This document shows, piece by piece, positions 23,430 through 30,820 of a stretch of DNA of 64,000 bases. Origin of the DNA: Cerasicoccus frondis (GTDB taxonomy: Bacteria; Verrucomicrobiota; Verrucomicrobiia; Opitutales; Cerasicoccaceae); contig JAVDPC010000032.1 in the NCBI GenBank assembly GCA_031296915.1, forward strand, positions 1 through 64,000. Direction: 5' to 3'. The notes beneath the pieces were generated by a model. The model ran no database searches, was not told the origin of the DNA, and saw only the letters and a list, made by a program, of their open reading frames with translations. The translations under genes were made by a program, and so were the position numbers. Each line of letters begins with the position of its first letter. Within the stretch, counting starts at the first letter, position 1.

Positions 23430-24074
23430 ATGAACCGTTTCGCATCCATATTGTTTGTTGCCGCAGCCCTGCTGTCCGCAGGTTGCTCGAATATGTATTA
23501 TGGCGCGCTCGAGCAGGTGGGCATCCACAAGCGCGAGCTGCTGGTTGACCGCGTGGAAGCCGCGCAGGAAAGCCAGGAGGAAGCCAAGGAAGAGTTTGAA
23601 GACGCGCTCGAAGCATTCCGCGCCACCGTAACGGTGGACGGCGGCGAGCTGGAAAAGCGCTACGACAAACTCAAGGGGCAATACGAAGATTGCGAAGACC
23701 GCGCCGAAGCAGTCCGTGATCGCATTGCCGCCGTGGAAGACGTGGCCGAGTCGCTGTTCCGGGAATGGGAGAGCGAACTGGGCGACTATTCCCGCGACGA
23801 CCTCCGCCGCGCCAGTGAAACGCAGCTCCGCCAAACCCGGCGCGAATACGAGCGCTTGATCGCCGCCATGAAGCGAGCCGAGGCCAAGATGGACCCCGTG
23901 CTCGTCGCTTTCGGTGACCAAGTGCTTTTCCTGAAACACAATTTAAACGCTCGCGCCATTGCCTCGCTCAAGAACGAGGTGACCACGGTCGAGCGTGACG
24001 TCGCAGCCCTCATCGACGAAATGAACACCGCGATCGAGGAAGCCGAGACGTTCATCTCTCAAATGAAAAATTAA
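23430..24074 (+). CDS. DUF2959-like lipoprotein with coiled coil
   Basis: Predicted lipoprotein, 214 aa. The signal peptide ends in lipobox LLSAGC with the acylated cysteine at C19. The rest is strongly charged and helical (QESQEEAKEEFEDALEAF, YDKLKGQYEDCEDRAEAVRD), consistent with a long coiled coil, and contains KRELLVDRVEAAQ and FGDQVLFLKHNLNARAI, which are typical of the DUF2959 family. Its function is unknown. It starts only 8 bp after the Ldh_2 stop, so it appears to be part of the uronate operon even though it has no obvious catabolic role. It would sit in the inner or outer membrane facing the periplasm. Confidence 0.82.
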   Translation: MNRFASILFVAAALLSAGCSNMYYGALEQVGIHKRELLVDRVEAAQESQEEAKEEFEDALEAFRATVTVDGGELEKRYDKLKGQYEDCEDRAEAVRDRIAAVEDVAESLFREWESELGDYSRDDLRRASETQLRQTRREYERLIAAMKRAEAKMDPVLVAFGDQVLFLKHNLNARAIASLKNEVTTVERDVAALIDEMNTAIEEAETFISQMKN

Positions 24075-24100
24075 TCCTCCAAGTATACCCACTAACTACC

Positions 24101-25198
24101 ATGGCCATAGAACTCCGTCCTGCCTCTGAATGCGTTTACGATGAAATCTCACTCGGCGAAGTGATGCTCCGCCTCGACCCGGGCGAAGGTCGCATCCACA
24201 CCGCCCGTCAATTCACCGCTTGGGAAGGCGGCGGCGAATACAACGTGGCCCGCGGCCTGCGCCGTTGCTTTGGCCTGAAGACCGCTGTCGTCACGGCGTT
24301 TGCGGATAACCCCGTGGGTCGCCTGATTGAAGACTTCATCCTGCAGGGCGGCGTCGACACCGACTTCATCCAGTGGAAGGACTACGACGGCATCGGTCGC
24401 GAAGTGCGCAACGGTCTGAACTTTACCGAGCGCGGTTTCGGCATTCGCGGCGCGGTTGGTTGCCCGGACCGTGGCCTCACCGCCGCCAGCCAAATGAAGC
24501 CCGGCGACGTCGACTGGGATCACATTTTCGGTAAGCTTGGCGCACGCTGGTTCCACACCGGCGGCATCTTCGCTGCCCTCAGCGACACTTGCCCGGAGAC
24601 GGTGATCGAAGCCGTGAAGGCCGCCAAGAAATACGGCACCATCGTTTCTTACGACCTCAACTACCGCCCGTCGCTGTGGAAGGCTATCGGCGGCCACGCA
24701 CGTTGCCAGGAAGTGAACCGCGAGATCGCCAAGTATGTCGACGTGATGATCGGCAACGAAGAAGACTTCACCGCCTGCCTTGGCTTCGAAGTTGAAGGCG
24801 TGGACGAAAATATTTCCCACATCGAAATCGATGCGTTCAAGAACATGATCAAGACTGCGGTTAAGGAGTTCCCGAACTTCAAGGCCACAGCCACGACGCT
24901 GCGCGCAGTGAAGACCGCCACCATCAACGACTGGGGCGCCATTGCCTGGCACGACGGCGAGTTCTACGAATCGAAGCCATATCCGGCGCTCGAAATCATG
25001 GACCGCGTAGGCGGCGGCGACAGCTTTGCCAGCGGCCTGATCTACGGCTTCCTCGACAGTGGGTGCCCGCAGCAAGCCGTCGACTACGGCGCCGCACATG
25101 GCGCTCTGGCGATGACGACTCCCGGCGACACCACGATGGCCAGCAAGAAGGAAGTGGCTAAGATCGTGGGCGGCGGCGGCGCCAGAGTCGACCGCTAG
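24101..25198 (+). CDS. kdgK: PfkB-family sugar kinase, probable 2-keto-3-deoxygluconate kinase
   Basis: Phosphorylates a sugar or sugar acid with ATP; probably KDG to KDPG, the last step before aldol cleavage. The protein has 365 aa. N-terminal substrate-binding residues are in LGEVMLRLDPGEG and WEGGGEYNVARGLRR, and the ATP/catalytic motif is RVGGGDSFASGLIYGF, with D in place of the catalytic base as expected of the ribokinase family. It carries an insertion with EVEGVDENISHIEID that is typical of KdgK-like proteins in Verrucomicrobiota and Bacteroidota. It lies 26 bp after the lipoprotein gene and upstream of SDR and UxaC genes, which supports the KDG assignment. The KDPG aldolase is not in this window. 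Confidence 0.85.
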   Translation: MAIELRPASECVYDEISLGEVMLRLDPGEGRIHTARQFTAWEGGGEYNVARGLRRCFGLKTAVVTAFADNPVGRLIEDFILQGGVDTDFIQWKDYDGIGREVRNGLNFTERGFGIRGAVGCPDRGLTAASQMKPGDVDWDHIFGKLGARWFHTGGIFAALSDTCPETVIEAVKAAKKYGTIVSYDLNYRPSLWKAIGGHARCQEVNREIAKYVDVMIGNEEDFTACLGFEVEGVDENISHIEIDAFKNMIKTAVKEFPNFKATATTLRAVKTATINDWGAIAWHDGEFYESKPYPALEIMDRVGGGDSFASGLIYGFLDSGCPQQAVDYGAAHGALAMTTPGDTTMASKKEVAKIVGGGGARVDR

Positions 25199-25208
25199 CG
25201 AACGACTC

Positions 25209-25316
25209 TGAAAGTTTGTAGGTTCGTATGTTTGAAGGTTCGAAAGTTAAGCCATTAAAACTGCATTCGCGCCTCTGAACTTTCAAACTTTTGAACTAAT
25301 AAACTTTCGAACTTAT
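25209..25316. repeat. Intergenic hairpin with arms of five 8-nt units (upstream of SDR)
   Basis: Left arm units: GTTTGTAG, GTTCGTAT, GTTTGAAG, GTTCGAAA, GTTAAG. Right arm units, reverse-complemented: GTTCGAAA, GTTTATTA, GTTCAAAA, GTTTGAAA, GTTCAG. The consensus is GTTYGAAR. The arms pair imperfectly around a loop of about 25 bases. It fills the spacer between the kinase and SDR genes. Confidence 0.78.
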
Positions 25317-25321
25317 TTATC

Positions 25322-26101
25322 ATGTCTGAATACCTCAACGAACTATTTACTTTGCAGGGCAAAGTAGCCGTCGTCATTGGCGGCACGGGTGAACTCTGTG
25401 GGGCAATGGCCGAAGGTTTGGCCGGTGCGGGCGCAACCGTTGTGCTGGTTGGTCGTAACGAAGAAAAGGCGCAAGCTCGTCTGCAAAAGATACATGCTTT
25501 TCACGGCACGAGCTACTTTGAAAAGTGCGACGTTGGTTCGAAGGAAGCACTCGAAGATTTGCTGGATCGTGTGCTCAAGAAGAGCGGGCAGGTGGACATC
25601 GTCGTCAACGGCGCTGGCGTCAACAGCCCCACGCCGTTCCTCGAAATCCAAGAGGAAGAATACGACCGCATCATGGACGTGAACACGAAAGCCGTGTTCT
25701 TCGCGTGCCAAGTGTTTGGTCGCTATTTCGTAGAGCGCGGGCAGGGCGGCAGCATGATCAACGTTGGCTCGATGTCGGGCGTTAAGCCACTTTCGCGCGT
25801 GTTTACTTACTCGGCTTCCAAGGCCGCTGTGCACAACCTTTCGCAGAACCTTGCTCGCGAATGGGCGCCGCAAAATATCCGCGTCAACACGCTGGTGCCG
25901 GGCTTCTTCCCCGCCGAGCAAAACAAGAAGGTGCTTACGCCTGAGCGCGTCGGGCAGATCATGGGCCACACGCCGATGAAGCGCTTCGGCGAAGCCAAGG
26001 AGCTGATCGGCGCCACGCTGCTGCTCGCTTCCGAGGCCGGTTCGTTCATCACCGGGCACGAACTGCTCGTCGACGGCGGTTACGCGGCAATGACGATCTA
26101 G
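25322..26101 (+). CDS. SDR-family oxidoreductase, probable D-mannonate/fructuronate reductase
   Basis: Short-chain dehydrogenase of 259 aa. It has the cofactor glycine motif VVIGGTGELCGAMAEGLAG, NGAGV, catalytic Ser in INVGSMSG, the Y-x3-K pair in YSASKAAVHNLSQNLAREWA and the typical tail GSFITGHELLVDGGYAAM. Placed directly before uxaC and after a KDG-type kinase, it most likely reduces fructuronate to mannonate, replacing the long-chain UxuB; this is inference from context. Oddities: hairpin repeat arrays of the same unit flank it on both sides (25209-25316 and 26107-26200), and a perfect copy of the 19-bp palindrome lies at codons 9-15, encoding TLQGKV, a normal start for SDRs. Confidence 0.88.
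   Translation: MSEYLNELFTLQGKVAVVIGGTGELCGAMAEGLAGAGATVVLVGRNEEKAQARLQKIHAFHGTSYFEKCDVGSKEALEDLLDRVLKKSGQVDIVVNGAGVNSPTPFLEIQEEEYDRIMDVNTKAVFFACQVFGRYFVERGQGGSMINVGSMSGVKPLSRVFTYSASKAAVHNLSQNLAREWAPQNIRVNTLVPGFFPAEQNKKVLTPERVGQIMGHTPMKRFGEAKELIGATLLLASEAGSFITGHELLVDGGYAAMTI
25348..25366. repeat. 19-bp palindrome, copy 3 (inside SDR gene)
   Basis: TACTTTGC-AGG-GCAAAGTA, perfect arms, in frame within codons 9-15 of the SDR gene. Confidence 0.8.
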
Positions 26102-26106
26102 TATTT

Positions 26107-26200
26107 AAGTTCGAAAAGTTGGAAGGTTCGTAGGTTCGAAAGTTGAGCTGAGACCGAACAACCTTCGAACTTTTCAAACCCTACGAACTATTCGAACTTT
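26107..26200. repeat. Intergenic hairpin with arms of 8-9-nt units (downstream of SDR)
   Basis: Left arm units: GTTCGAAAA, GTTGGAAG, GTTCGTAG, GTTCGAAA, GTTGAG. Right arm units, reverse-complemented: GTTCGAATA, GTTCGTAGG, GTTTGAAAA, GTTCGAAG, GTTG. It shares the string GGTTCGAAAGTT with the hairpin at 25209-25316 and occupies the spacer before uxaC. Confidence 0.78.
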
Positions 26201-26203
26201 ATT

Positions 26204-27616
26204 ATGAGCTTTATCCACGACGACTTTATCCTGCAGACTGATACCGCCAAGCGCTTGTATCACGAGGTTGCAAAGGACAACCCGATCATCGACTATCACT
26301 GCCACCTGCCGCCGGAAGACGTCGCACAGGATCGCCGCTTCCGCAATATCGCGGACATCTGGCTCGGCGGTGACCACTATAAGTGGCGTGCGCTGCGCAC
26401 GAATGGCGTCGACGAAAAGTTGATCACCGGCGATGCCGATGATTACGACAAGTTTATGGCTTGGTGTAAAACGGTGCCCGCCACACTGCGCAATCCGCTC
26501 TACCACTGGAGCCACCTGGAGCTCGTGCGTTACTTCGGCATCGATGACCTCATCAGCGAAAAGACTGCGCCTGCGATCTGGGAGAAGGCCAACGCCTTGC
26601 TCGCCCAGGATGACTTCTCCGCTAACGGCATCTTGAAGAAGTTCGATGTGAAGGTGGTCTGCACCACGGACGACCCGACCGACACGCTGGAGCACCACGT
26701 AGCGGCCGCGAAGGACCCGAACGTAACCACCGGCATGTATCCGACCTTCCGCCCCGACAAGGCGCTGAAGATTGCGGACACTGCGAACTTCAATGCGTGG
26801 TGCGACAAGCTAGCGGAAGTTTCCGGCATCGATACCGGCAGCTTCTCGGGCCTCAAGGATGCGCTCAAACAGCGTCATGATTTTTTCCACTCACTGGGCG
26901 GCCGTTTGTCCGACCACGGTTTGGAAAAGTGCTTCGATAAGTTCGTCAGCGACGAGCGCGCGGCATCAATCTTTGACCACGCGCGTAGTGGCAATGCGGT
27001 TGTGCCGGAGCAGGCTGAAGAGTTCGCCAGTAACCTCATGGTTTACTTCGGCCAACTCGATGCCGAGAAGGGCTGGACCAAGCAATTGCACGTGGGCGCG
27101 ATGCGCAACAACAACACGCGCCTCTTCAACAAGATCGGGCCGGACACCGGTTTCGACTCCATTGGCGATTACCCGCAGGGAGTTGCGCTAAGCCGTTACC
27201 TCGATCGCCTCGACATGGACGATACGTTGCCGAAGATCGTTATCTACAATCTCAACCCGTCGGACAATTACCTGATGGGCACGATGATTGGCAACTTCCA
27301 GGACGGCTCCATCGCGGGTAAGATTCAGTTCGGCAGTGGCTGGTGGTTCCTCGACCAGAAGGAAGCCATGGAGCTGCAGATGAACACGTTGTCCAACCTC
27401 GGCCTGCTGAGCAAGTTTGTCGGTATGCTCACTGATTCCCGCAGCTTCCTCAGTTACCCGCGCCACGAATACTTCCGCCGCATCCTGTGCAATCTCATCG
27501 GTAATGATGTCGAGCAAGGCCTGATCCCGAACGATTGGGACCTCTACGCGCCGATGGTGAAAGACATCTGCTACAACAATGCAGCGAATTTCTTTGGTTT
27601 TAACATTCCCTCCTAA
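26204..27616 (+). CDS. uxaC: Uronate isomerase (glucuronate/galacturonate isomerase)
   Basis: Converts D-glucuronate to D-fructuronate and D-galacturonate to D-tagaturonate, the entry step of hexuronate catabolism. The 470-aa length fits the family. Metal and catalytic residues are in the amidohydrolase-like start IIDYHCHLPPEDVAQDRRF, in the WSHLELVRYFGI and VVCTTDDPTDTLEHH stretches, and in MLTDSRSFLSYPRHEYFRRI toward the C-terminus. LQMNTLSNLGLLSKFVGMLT is likewise characteristic of UxaC. It is cytoplasmic. It belongs to the operon beginning at 21334, after a hairpin-repeat spacer. Together with the UxaE-like epimerase it would allow both galacturonate and glucuronate to feed one lower pathway. 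Confidence 0.95.
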   Translation: MSFIHDDFILQTDTAKRLYHEVAKDNPIIDYHCHLPPEDVAQDRRFRNIADIWLGGDHYKWRALRTNGVDEKLITGDADDYDKFMAWCKTVPATLRNPLYHWSHLELVRYFGIDDLISEKTAPAIWEKANALLAQDDFSANGILKKFDVKVVCTTDDPTDTLEHHVAAAKDPNVTTGMYPTFRPDKALKIADTANFNAWCDKLAEVSGIDTGSFSGLKDALKQRHDFFHSLGGRLSDHGLEKCFDKFVSDERAASIFDHARSGNAVVPEQAEEFASNLMVYFGQLDAEKGWTKQLHVGAMRNNNTRLFNKIGPDTGFDSIGDYPQGVALSRYLDRLDMDDTLPKIVIYNLNPSDNYLMGTMIGNFQDGSIAGKIQFGSGWWFLDQKEAMELQMNTLSNLGLLSKFVGMLTDSRSFLSYPRHEYFRRILCNLIGNDVEQGLIPNDWDLYAPMVKDICYNNAANFFGFNIPS

Positions 27617-27650
27617 AAAAACAGCATAATCCTAATCCTCCCCTTAAACC

Positions 27651-28802
27651 ATGAAAGAAGTCAGAATTGGCATCATCGGCCTCGGAAACATGGGTACGAC
27701 CCATGCCAAAAACATCATCGAAGGCAAAGTTCCCGGCGCCAAGTTGAGCGCGGTTTGCGATCACGATGAAAAACGTCTCGAATCCTACAAGGATCAAAAG
27801 CATTTTTCCTGCGGTGAAGAGATGATCAAGAGCGGCGAAATTGACGCCGTGATCATCGCAACGCCTCACTACCCGCACACCACGCTCGGCATCGCCGCGT
27901 TGGAAGCCGGTATTCACACTTTGGTTGAAAAGCCGATCTCGGTGCACAAGGCCGATTGCGAGCGCCTCATTACCGCACACACGAACAAGGACGTCGTCTT
28001 TGCGGCGATGTTTAACCAACGCACGGACCCGCGCTACATCAAGCTGCGCGAGCTGATCACTTCTGGGCAGCTGGGCAAGATCAACCGCATTAACTGGATC
28101 ATCACGGACTGGTTCCGGACTGCGCATTATTACGCTTCCGGCGGTTGGCGCGCGACCTGGGGCGGCGAAGGCGGCGGTGTGCTGCTCAACCAGTGCCCGC
28201 ATCAGTTGGACCTTTTGCAGTGGCTCTTTGGGATGCCAACGGAAGTCCGAGCATACTGTCAGATTGGCCGTTTCCACGACATTGAAGTGGAAGACGATGT
28301 GACGACTTTCCTCAAGTATGAAAGCGGCGCCACGGGCGTTTTCATCACCACCACAGGCGAAGCTCCCGGCACGAACCGTCTGGAAGTTGCCGCCGAACAG
28401 GGCAAGGTGATCATCGAAGGCGAGGGCATTAAGTGGATTCGCAACGAGAAGCAAACTTCTGAATATTGCAACGAAGCCAAAGACGGTTTCTCCAAGCCTG
28501 GCACATGGGATATCTCCATTCCGACGCAGGGCTTTGGGGAGCAGCATGTTGGCATCATGAAGAATTTCGTCGACGCGATCCTCAATGGCGCCGAGCTGAT
28601 TGCTCCGGCTGCAGAAGGCATCAACTCCGTTGAGTTGGCCAACAGCATGCTCTACTCGAGCTTCACTGACACGACGCTCAAGTTGCCGCTCGATGGCGCA
28701 GCCTACGAAGCGCACTTGAAGAAGCTCATCGCTGAGTCGACTCACGTGAAAGAGGTGAAAGAGACCGGTCCAGCTAATCTCGCTGGCACCTACGGTAACT
28801 AA
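27651..28802 (+). CDS. Gfo/Idh/MocA-family oxidoreductase (first)
   Basis: NAD(P)-dependent dehydrogenase acting on a sugar, sugar acid or inositol-like substrate; 383 aa. The Rossmann motif GIIGLGNMGTTHAKN is at the N-terminus, the EKP motif in HTLVEKPISVHKADCE, and the catalytic region GGVLLNQCPHQLDLLQWLFG holds the conserved D/H pair. The C-terminal half forms the beta-sheet substrate domain. It lies 34 bp downstream of uxaC and upstream of a second family member. The pair may act in oxidation-reduction relay on an unusual uronate or its derivative, but the substrate is not known. Confidence 0.9.
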   Translation: MKEVRIGIIGLGNMGTTHAKNIIEGKVPGAKLSAVCDHDEKRLESYKDQKHFSCGEEMIKSGEIDAVIIATPHYPHTTLGIAALEAGIHTLVEKPISVHKADCERLITAHTNKDVVFAAMFNQRTDPRYIKLRELITSGQLGKINRINWIITDWFRTAHYYASGGWRATWGGEGGGVLLNQCPHQLDLLQWLFGMPTEVRAYCQIGRFHDIEVEDDVTTFLKYESGATGVFITTTGEAPGTNRLEVAAEQGKVIIEGEGIKWIRNEKQTSEYCNEAKDGFSKPGTWDISIPTQGFGEQHVGIMKNFVDAILNGAELIAPAAEGINSVELANSMLYSSFTDTTLKLPLDGAAYEAHLKKLIAESTHVKEVKETGPANLAGTYGN

Positions 28803-28819
28803 CTTTGTAACGCAAAGCA
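28801..28819. repeat. 19-bp palindrome, copy 4 (between Gfo/Idh genes)
   Basis: AACTTTGT-AAC-GCAAAGCA, a degenerate copy. It overlaps the stop codon of the first gene and fills almost the entire 19-bp spacer to the next ATG at 28822, where a ribosome binding site would normally lie. Confidence 0.65.
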
Positions 28820-28821
28820 TC

Positions 28822-29907
28822 ATGTCAAAAGACGGAATGAATTACGCCCCGACGGCGGCTAAGCCCAAGCCGGTCGTCGAAAAGGGTGAGTATGTCATCG
28901 CTGCGACGCACCTGGACCACGGCCACATCATGGGCCAGGTCAATGGCCTCACCGAGGCAGGCGCTGTGCTGAAATACATCTATGAGCCGAACCCGGCAGT
29001 GAACCAAGGGAAGATCGATGTTTTCCTGAAGGACCACCCGGAAGCCAAGGTCGTCGACTCACTCGACACGATTCTTGAAGACGATTCGGTCCACATGGTT
29101 GCCGCCGCTGCGATCCCGAACTTGCGTGGTCCGCTGGGCTGCAAGGTCATGGAAGCCGGTAAGGATTACCTCACGGACAAGTGCCCCTTCACCACGCTTG
29201 AGCAGTTGGCTACGGCCCGCGAAGTCGCGGCGCGCACCGGCCAGAAATACATGGTTTACTACTCTGAGCGCGTGCACGTGGAGTCGGCCTGGTATGTTGA
29301 CCAATTGATCCAGGACGGCGCTATCGGCGACATCGTTCACATGGAAATCTTCGGCCCGCACAGCCTCAACAAGCCCAGCCGCCCAGAGTGGTTCTTCGAC
29401 AAGGAGCAATACGGTGGCATCCTCACGGACATCGCTTCGCACCAGTTCGACCAATTCCTGCACTACACACGCCAGAAGAGTGGCGAAGTTGTGCATGCTC
29501 GCGTGGACAATCTGCACAACGCGGATACTCCAGGTTTGGAAGACATCGGTGAAGCGGTGCTCAAGCTCGACAATGGCGTTTCCTGCTTCTCGCGCGTTAA
29601 CTGGTTCTCGCCGAAAGGCGCGCGTGGCTGGGGTGATGGTCGCAGCTTCATCACCGGCACGAAGGGCAGCATCGAAATTCGCAAGTATTTCGACAACGGC
29701 CGCTCGAACGAAGGCAACATCATCATTCTCTGCGATCAAGAGGGCGACCAGGAGTTGCGCGTCACTGGCGAAGTCGGTTTCCCATTCTTTGGACAACTGA
29801 TCCTCGATAGCCTGAACCGCACGGAGAACGCCATGACGCAGGAGCACGCGTTTCTTGCATCGGAGCTTTCCATGCGCGCGCAGCAAATCGCCGAAGCGAA
29901 TCGTTAA
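28822..29907 (+). CDS. Gfo/Idh/MocA-family oxidoreductase (second)
   Basis: A 361-aa relative of the preceding protein, but divergent. The glycine-rich nucleotide motif is weak (VIAATHLDHGHIMGQVNGLT), DKCP replaces the EKP catalytic motif (YLTDKCPFTTLEQ), and the catalytic-region equivalent is GGILTDIASHQFDQFLHYT with a conserved D/H pair. These changes suggest a different substrate or altered cofactor handling. It is the last gene of the plus-strand uronate operon, followed by a strong terminator. Its spacer from the previous gene is nearly all taken by a 19-bp palindrome copy, and no obvious Shine-Dalgarno is visible. Confidence 0.88.
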   Translation: MSKDGMNYAPTAAKPKPVVEKGEYVIAATHLDHGHIMGQVNGLTEAGAVLKYIYEPNPAVNQGKIDVFLKDHPEAKVVDSLDTILEDDSVHMVAAAAIPNLRGPLGCKVMEAGKDYLTDKCPFTTLEQLATAREVAARTGQKYMVYYSERVHVESAWYVDQLIQDGAIGDIVHMEIFGPHSLNKPSRPEWFFDKEQYGGILTDIASHQFDQFLHYTRQKSGEVVHARVDNLHNADTPGLEDIGEAVLKLDNGVSCFSRVNWFSPKGARGWGDGRSFITGTKGSIEIRKYFDNGRSNEGNIIILCDQEGDQELRVTGEVGFPFFGQLILDSLNRTENAMTQEHAFLASELSMRAQQIAEANR

Positions 29908-29930
29908 GCAGCATCGCAAAGTTTTCTAAG

Positions 29931-29958
29931 GGCGGCTCAAGTTGAGTCGCCTTTTTTT
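29931..29958 (+). terminator. Rho-independent terminator of the uronate operon
   Basis: Ten-base stem GGCGGCTCAA / TTGAGTCGCC (one mismatch) with a one-base loop, or a shorter stem with a larger loop, followed by seven T. The T-run abuts the stop codon of the convergent gluQ gene. Confidence 0.85.
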
Positions 29959-30814
29959 ATGCGAGCAGCTCGGAGGCCGTCTTGCCGCTTTTACGTAGAG
30001 ATTGGAGGCTGAGGCTATCACTGCGCTTGGCGAGGCGCTGGCCGCTCTCATCGCGAACCAGCGGGCAGTGGTAAAACGCCGGCGGCTTCGCGCCCAGTGC
30101 ACGGTAGATGAGTAACTGCCGCGCGGTGGAGCGGAGCAAGTCCGCCCCGCGGACGACCTCGGTGATGCCCATCGCAATGTCGTCCACAACGACCGCCAAC
30201 TCGTAGGCCGGTACGCCATCGCGGCGCCACACGAGAAAGTCGCCAAAGTCTTCACCAGTCGTGAAGCTTTGCGTTGCAAAGTAGCCGTCTTCGAAGGTGA
30301 TGGCTTCGCCGTCGGGCACGCGGAAACGCCAGTTGGAATCTCCGGGCTCGGCCGCGTCGTGACCGGCGCCTTTCTCTGGGCGCCAGGACTCAGGAAAAAT
30401 TGCTTCGCTGTCTTGCTCGTCTTCATTGACGGGGGATTGGCGGGCGAGGCCGGATTCGCTGGCTTCGCGCAACTCTCGCCGTGAATGTTTGCTGGGATAG
30501 ATCCAGCCACCGTCTTTCAGGCGACGCCACGCATCGAGATAAAGTGCGGTGCGCTGGCTTTGTTGATAGGGCGCATCGATGCCGCCTATGTCGGGGCCTG
30601 CATCCCAGTCTAGTCCTAGCCAACGCAGGTCTTCCATTGCGGCTTTTGAGAACTCAGCTTTGCAACGCAAAGTATCGATATCTTCATCGCGGTAGATTAG
30701 CACGCCATTGGCCTGACGCGCGCGTTTCCAGGCAGTATGAAAAGTGCGCGCGTGGCCAAGATGGAGGCAGCCGGTTGGGGTTGGGGCAAGGCGCCCTATA
30801 TAGGTGGCGGGCAT
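29957..30814 (-). CDS. gluQ: Glutamyl-Q tRNA(Asp) synthetase
   Basis: Attaches glutamate to queuosine in tRNA(Asp); it resembles the catalytic core of glutamyl-tRNA synthetase without the anticodon-binding domain. The 285-aa length fits. Visible are RLAPTPTGCLHLGHARTF (HIGH-like HLGH, residues 18-21), YRDEDIDTLRCK, the ELAVVVDDIAMGITEVVRGA stretch and LAKRSDSLSLQ in place of KMSKS. The zinc-binding C-x-C of many GluQ proteins is replaced by YPSKHSRREL, so no zinc site is present there. Two 19-bp palindrome copies are embedded in the coding sequence, at about codons 47-53 (DTLRCK) and 178-184 (YFATQS). It stands just downstream of the arylsulfotransferase-like gene (6 bp). Confidence 0.93.
   Translation of the reverse strand: MPATYIGRLAPTPTGCLHLGHARTFHTAWKRARQANGVLIYRDEDIDTLRCKAEFSKAAMEDLRWLGLDWDAGPDIGGIDAPYQQSQRTALYLDAWRRLKDGGWIYPSKHSRRELREASESGLARQSPVNEDEQDSEAIFPESWRPEKGAGHDAAEPGDSNWRFRVPDGEAITFEDGYFATQSFTTGEDFGDFLVWRRDGVPAYELAVVVDDIAMGITEVVRGADLLRSTARQLLIYRALGAKPPAFYHCPLVRDESGQRLAKRSDSLSLQSLRKSGKTASELLA
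30265..30283. repeat. 19-bp palindrome, copy 5 (inside gluQ)
   Basis: AGCTTTGC-GTT-GCAAAGTA. The right arm is perfect and the left differs at its first two bases. On the gluQ strand it encodes YFATQS. Confidence 0.75.
30656..30674. repeat. 19-bp palindrome, copy 6 (inside gluQ)
   Basis: AGCTTTGC-AAC-GCAAAGTA. The right arm is perfect. It is the second copy in the same 858-bp gene, encoding TLRCKA in the gluQ frame. Confidence 0.75.
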
Positions 30815-30820
30815 GTTCTG

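Noticed and set aside
27600..28823. 407-codon minus-strand frame opposite a Gfo/Idh gene
   Set aside because: Antisense shadow; composition and lack of motifs argue against a gene.
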